Assembly (NCBI GenBank): GCA_946615455.1
Contig: CAMOHN010000072.1
Span: 1 to 5,693, forward strand
Reading direction: 5' to 3'
DNA from: an uncultured Bacteroidales bacterium
GTDB taxonomy: Bacteria > Bacteroidota > Bacteroidia > Bacteroidales > Paludibacteraceae
DNA length: 5,693 nt
The stretch's first letter is position 1; the number at the start of each line of letters is the position of its first letter. Positions 4,181 to 5,693 of this stretch are shown piece by piece. A program made the translations under genes and the position numbers. The notes beneath the pieces are model-generated. The model ran no database searches, had not been told where the DNA came from, and saw only the letters and a list, made by a program, of their open reading frames with translations.

Positions 4181-5693
4181 ATGCAAGTTGAACTGTTTCT
4201 GCTCATTATCAGTCTGTTGTTTTTTGCCAGCATCTTGACAGACCGTATCGGTAACCGTTTTGGTGTGCCGGCATTACTGCTCTTCCTTATTGTGGGTATG
4301 GTTTTTGGTCCGGACGGCTTTGGCAAATGGATTAGCGCAGATGGGATGGGCTATATATCGTCCATCAGTCTGGAGTCCATGCAGGCCATCAGTACAGTGG
4401 CGCTATGTGTCATTCTTTTCTCGGGTGGCATGGACACCAAGTTGTCGGATATCCAGCCCGTCTTGGGCCCCGGCGTAACACTGGCCACTATCGGTGTGCT
4501 GCTTACTGCCCTGTTTTCTGCCACTTTGATTTATTTCATCTTCGGCTGGGTGCAGGCCATTGCCTCGGTAGGTTTTGCCACGGCGTTGCTGATGGCTGCC
4601 ACCATGTCGTCCACCGACTCGGCAAGTGTGTTCTCCATTTTACGCACCAATCGGATAGGGCTTAAGCACGGTCTGAGACCATTGTTGGAGTTGGAGTCGG
4701 GAGCCAATGACCCTATGGCGTATGTGCTGACCATTACCCTCATTGGCATTGTCACTGCCAAAACGGCACAACCTGTCAGTGCGCTGACCATTACACAGGA
4801 AATCGTAGTACAACTCATCGTCGGTGCCGTCATGGGTTTTGCATTGGGCAAAGCCGCCGTAGCCTTGATGCGAAAGGTGCATTTGAGCAATGAGAGCTTG
4901 TACCCCATTATGATCCTGACCTTCTGTATCTTCATCTTTGCCGTGACCTACTACATGCGGGGTAACAGTTATTTGGCTGTCTATATGGGCGGACTGATGA
5001 TTGGCAACAGCAAGTTCAGCCGTAAACGCCAGACCAAGTCGTTCTTCGACGGACTGACATGGCTGTGCCAGCTGATGATGTTCCTCTTGCTCGGCCTGAT
5101 GGTCAAACCGCACGAGTTGATGCTCAAAGAAGTATGGCTGCCGTGCTTGATCATCAGTTTTGTGTCTATCTTTATTTCGCGTCCGCTGTCAGTGTTCCTG
5201 TGTCTGGCACCCTTCAAGGAATATCAGAATCGTGACAAACTATTTGTCAGTTGGGTCGGGCTGAAAGGTGCCGTGCCCATCATCCTGTCCATCTTGTGTA
5301 TGGCCAACAATGTGCCGCATGCCGGTCTGCTGTTCAATGTGGTGTTCCTCTGCACGCTGTTGTCGCTCATCTTGCAAGGCTCGACCTTGACACGTATGGC
5401 CAGCAGCCTGCACCTCACACAGGAGATTGAGGAGAAAAACGAATTGCGCTATTTCGATATCGAACTGCCAGAGGAGGTGGAAGACTATGCCCAAGAGATG
5501 CAGGTGACTGCAGACATGCTGGCCAACGGCTCAATGCTCAAAGAGATGCGTATCCCTGAAACGATACGCATCATCATGACCCGTCGCGGCGAGAGTTTCT
5601 TTGTCCCGAGTGGCAAGACTGTGCTCAAAGAAGGCGACTGGCTCTTGGTCATATCCGAGGAGAACATGGCTCGTGTGCAGCAAGTGCAGGCAG
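4181..5693 (+). CDS. nhaP2: Potassium/proton antiporter, CPA1 family NhaP2/CvrA type (3' end outside the window)
   Basis: 504 codons are visible and the frame is open to the window end. The protein is an inner-membrane cation/proton antiporter with about 12 or 13 predicted hydrophobic segments from residue 4 to about 400. Key motifs are SSTDSASVFS (Thr145-Asp146) and ELESGANDPMA (Asn176-Asp177), which correspond to the ion-binding core of NhaP2-type K+(Na+)/H+ antiporters. A cytoplasmic region follows from about residue 415. From about 450 (LKEMRIPETI to EGDWLLVIS) it resembles a TrkA_C/RCK_C ligand-binding domain, as in NhaP2. The role is likely export of K+ in exchange for H+, for K+ and pH homeostasis. 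The start at 4181 lies 6 nt after the thioredoxin stop and gives an N-terminus directly at the first membrane helix. Given that the RCK_C domain is nearly complete, I infer the real stop is not far beyond the window. A Na+/H+ specificity cannot be excluded from sequence. Confidence 0.9.
   Translation, partial: MQVELFLLIISLLFFASILTDRIGNRFGVPALLLFLIVGMVFGPDGFGKWISADGMGYISSISLESMQAISTVALCVILFSGGMDTKLSDIQPVLGPGVTLATIGVLLTALFSATLIYFIFGWVQAIASVGFATALLMAATMSSTDSASVFSILRTNRIGLKHGLRPLLELESGANDPMAYVLTITLIGIVTAKTAQPVSALTITQEIVVQLIVGAVMGFALGKAAVALMRKVHLSNESLYPIMILTFCIFIFAVTYYMRGNSYLAVYMGGLMIGNSKFSRKRQTKSFFDGLTWLCQLMMFLLLGLMVKPHELMLKEVWLPCLIISFVSIFISRPLSVFLCLAPFKEYQNRDKLFVSWVGLKGAVPIILSILCMANNVPHAGLLFNVVFLCTLLSLILQGSTLTRMASSLHLTQEIEEKNELRYFDIELPEEVEDYAQEMQVTADMLANGSMLKEMRIPETIRIIMTRRGESFFVPSGKTVLKEGDWLLVISEENMARVQQVQA

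Overview
The window looks like chromosomal DNA from a member of the Bacteroidota, most likely the order Bacteroidales (gut Bacteroides/Prevotella-like). The evidence is the gene content: a GH78 glycoside hydrolase, a tandem pair of deoxynucleoside kinases, a XerC-type recombinase next to a short ribosome hibernation factor, and a NhaP2-type antiporter. Most starts also lack a Shine-Dalgarno sequence, and AACT-type heptamer repeats fill one intergenic gap. The base composition is close to balanced and shows no obvious break across the window. No mobile element, CRISPR array, tRNA or rRNA gene is visible.

Layout: all seven genes lie on the + strand and are tightly packed, with gaps of 2, 45, 14, 19, 4 and 6 nt. 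In order they are: the 3' part of a GH78 alpha-L-rhamnosidase-like gene (to 1162); two tandem paralogous deoxynucleoside kinases (1165-1806 and 1852-2508); a complete tyrosine recombinase, XerC-like (2523-3428); a short HPF/RaiA-type hibernation factor (3448-3735); a secreted thioredoxin-fold protein with a WCGPC active site (3740-4174); and a K+/H+ antiporter of the NhaP2 type whose 3' end is cut off by the window (4181 onward). No stretch without a gene is longer than 45 nt. I saw no convincing promoter or terminator, so these genes could be read as one long transcript, though promoters hidden inside genes cannot be excluded.

Functionally the cluster is mostly housekeeping: deoxynucleoside salvage, chromosome dimer resolution, ribosome protection, periplasmic thiol chemistry and cation homeostasis. 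It sits directly behind a carbohydrate-degradation gene. Nothing here is an obvious new system. Three points deserve a second look. First, the two kinases differ at the positions that read the nucleobase (Glu54/Gly84 against Gln54/Asp84), suggesting a dGK plus dAK/dCK division of labour. Second, hpf alone carries a near-perfect Shine-Dalgarno sequence, in a phylum whose ribosomes normally hide the anti-Shine-Dalgarno, and it sits in a possible small hairpin. Third, there is a heptamer AACT repeat array between the two kinase genes.
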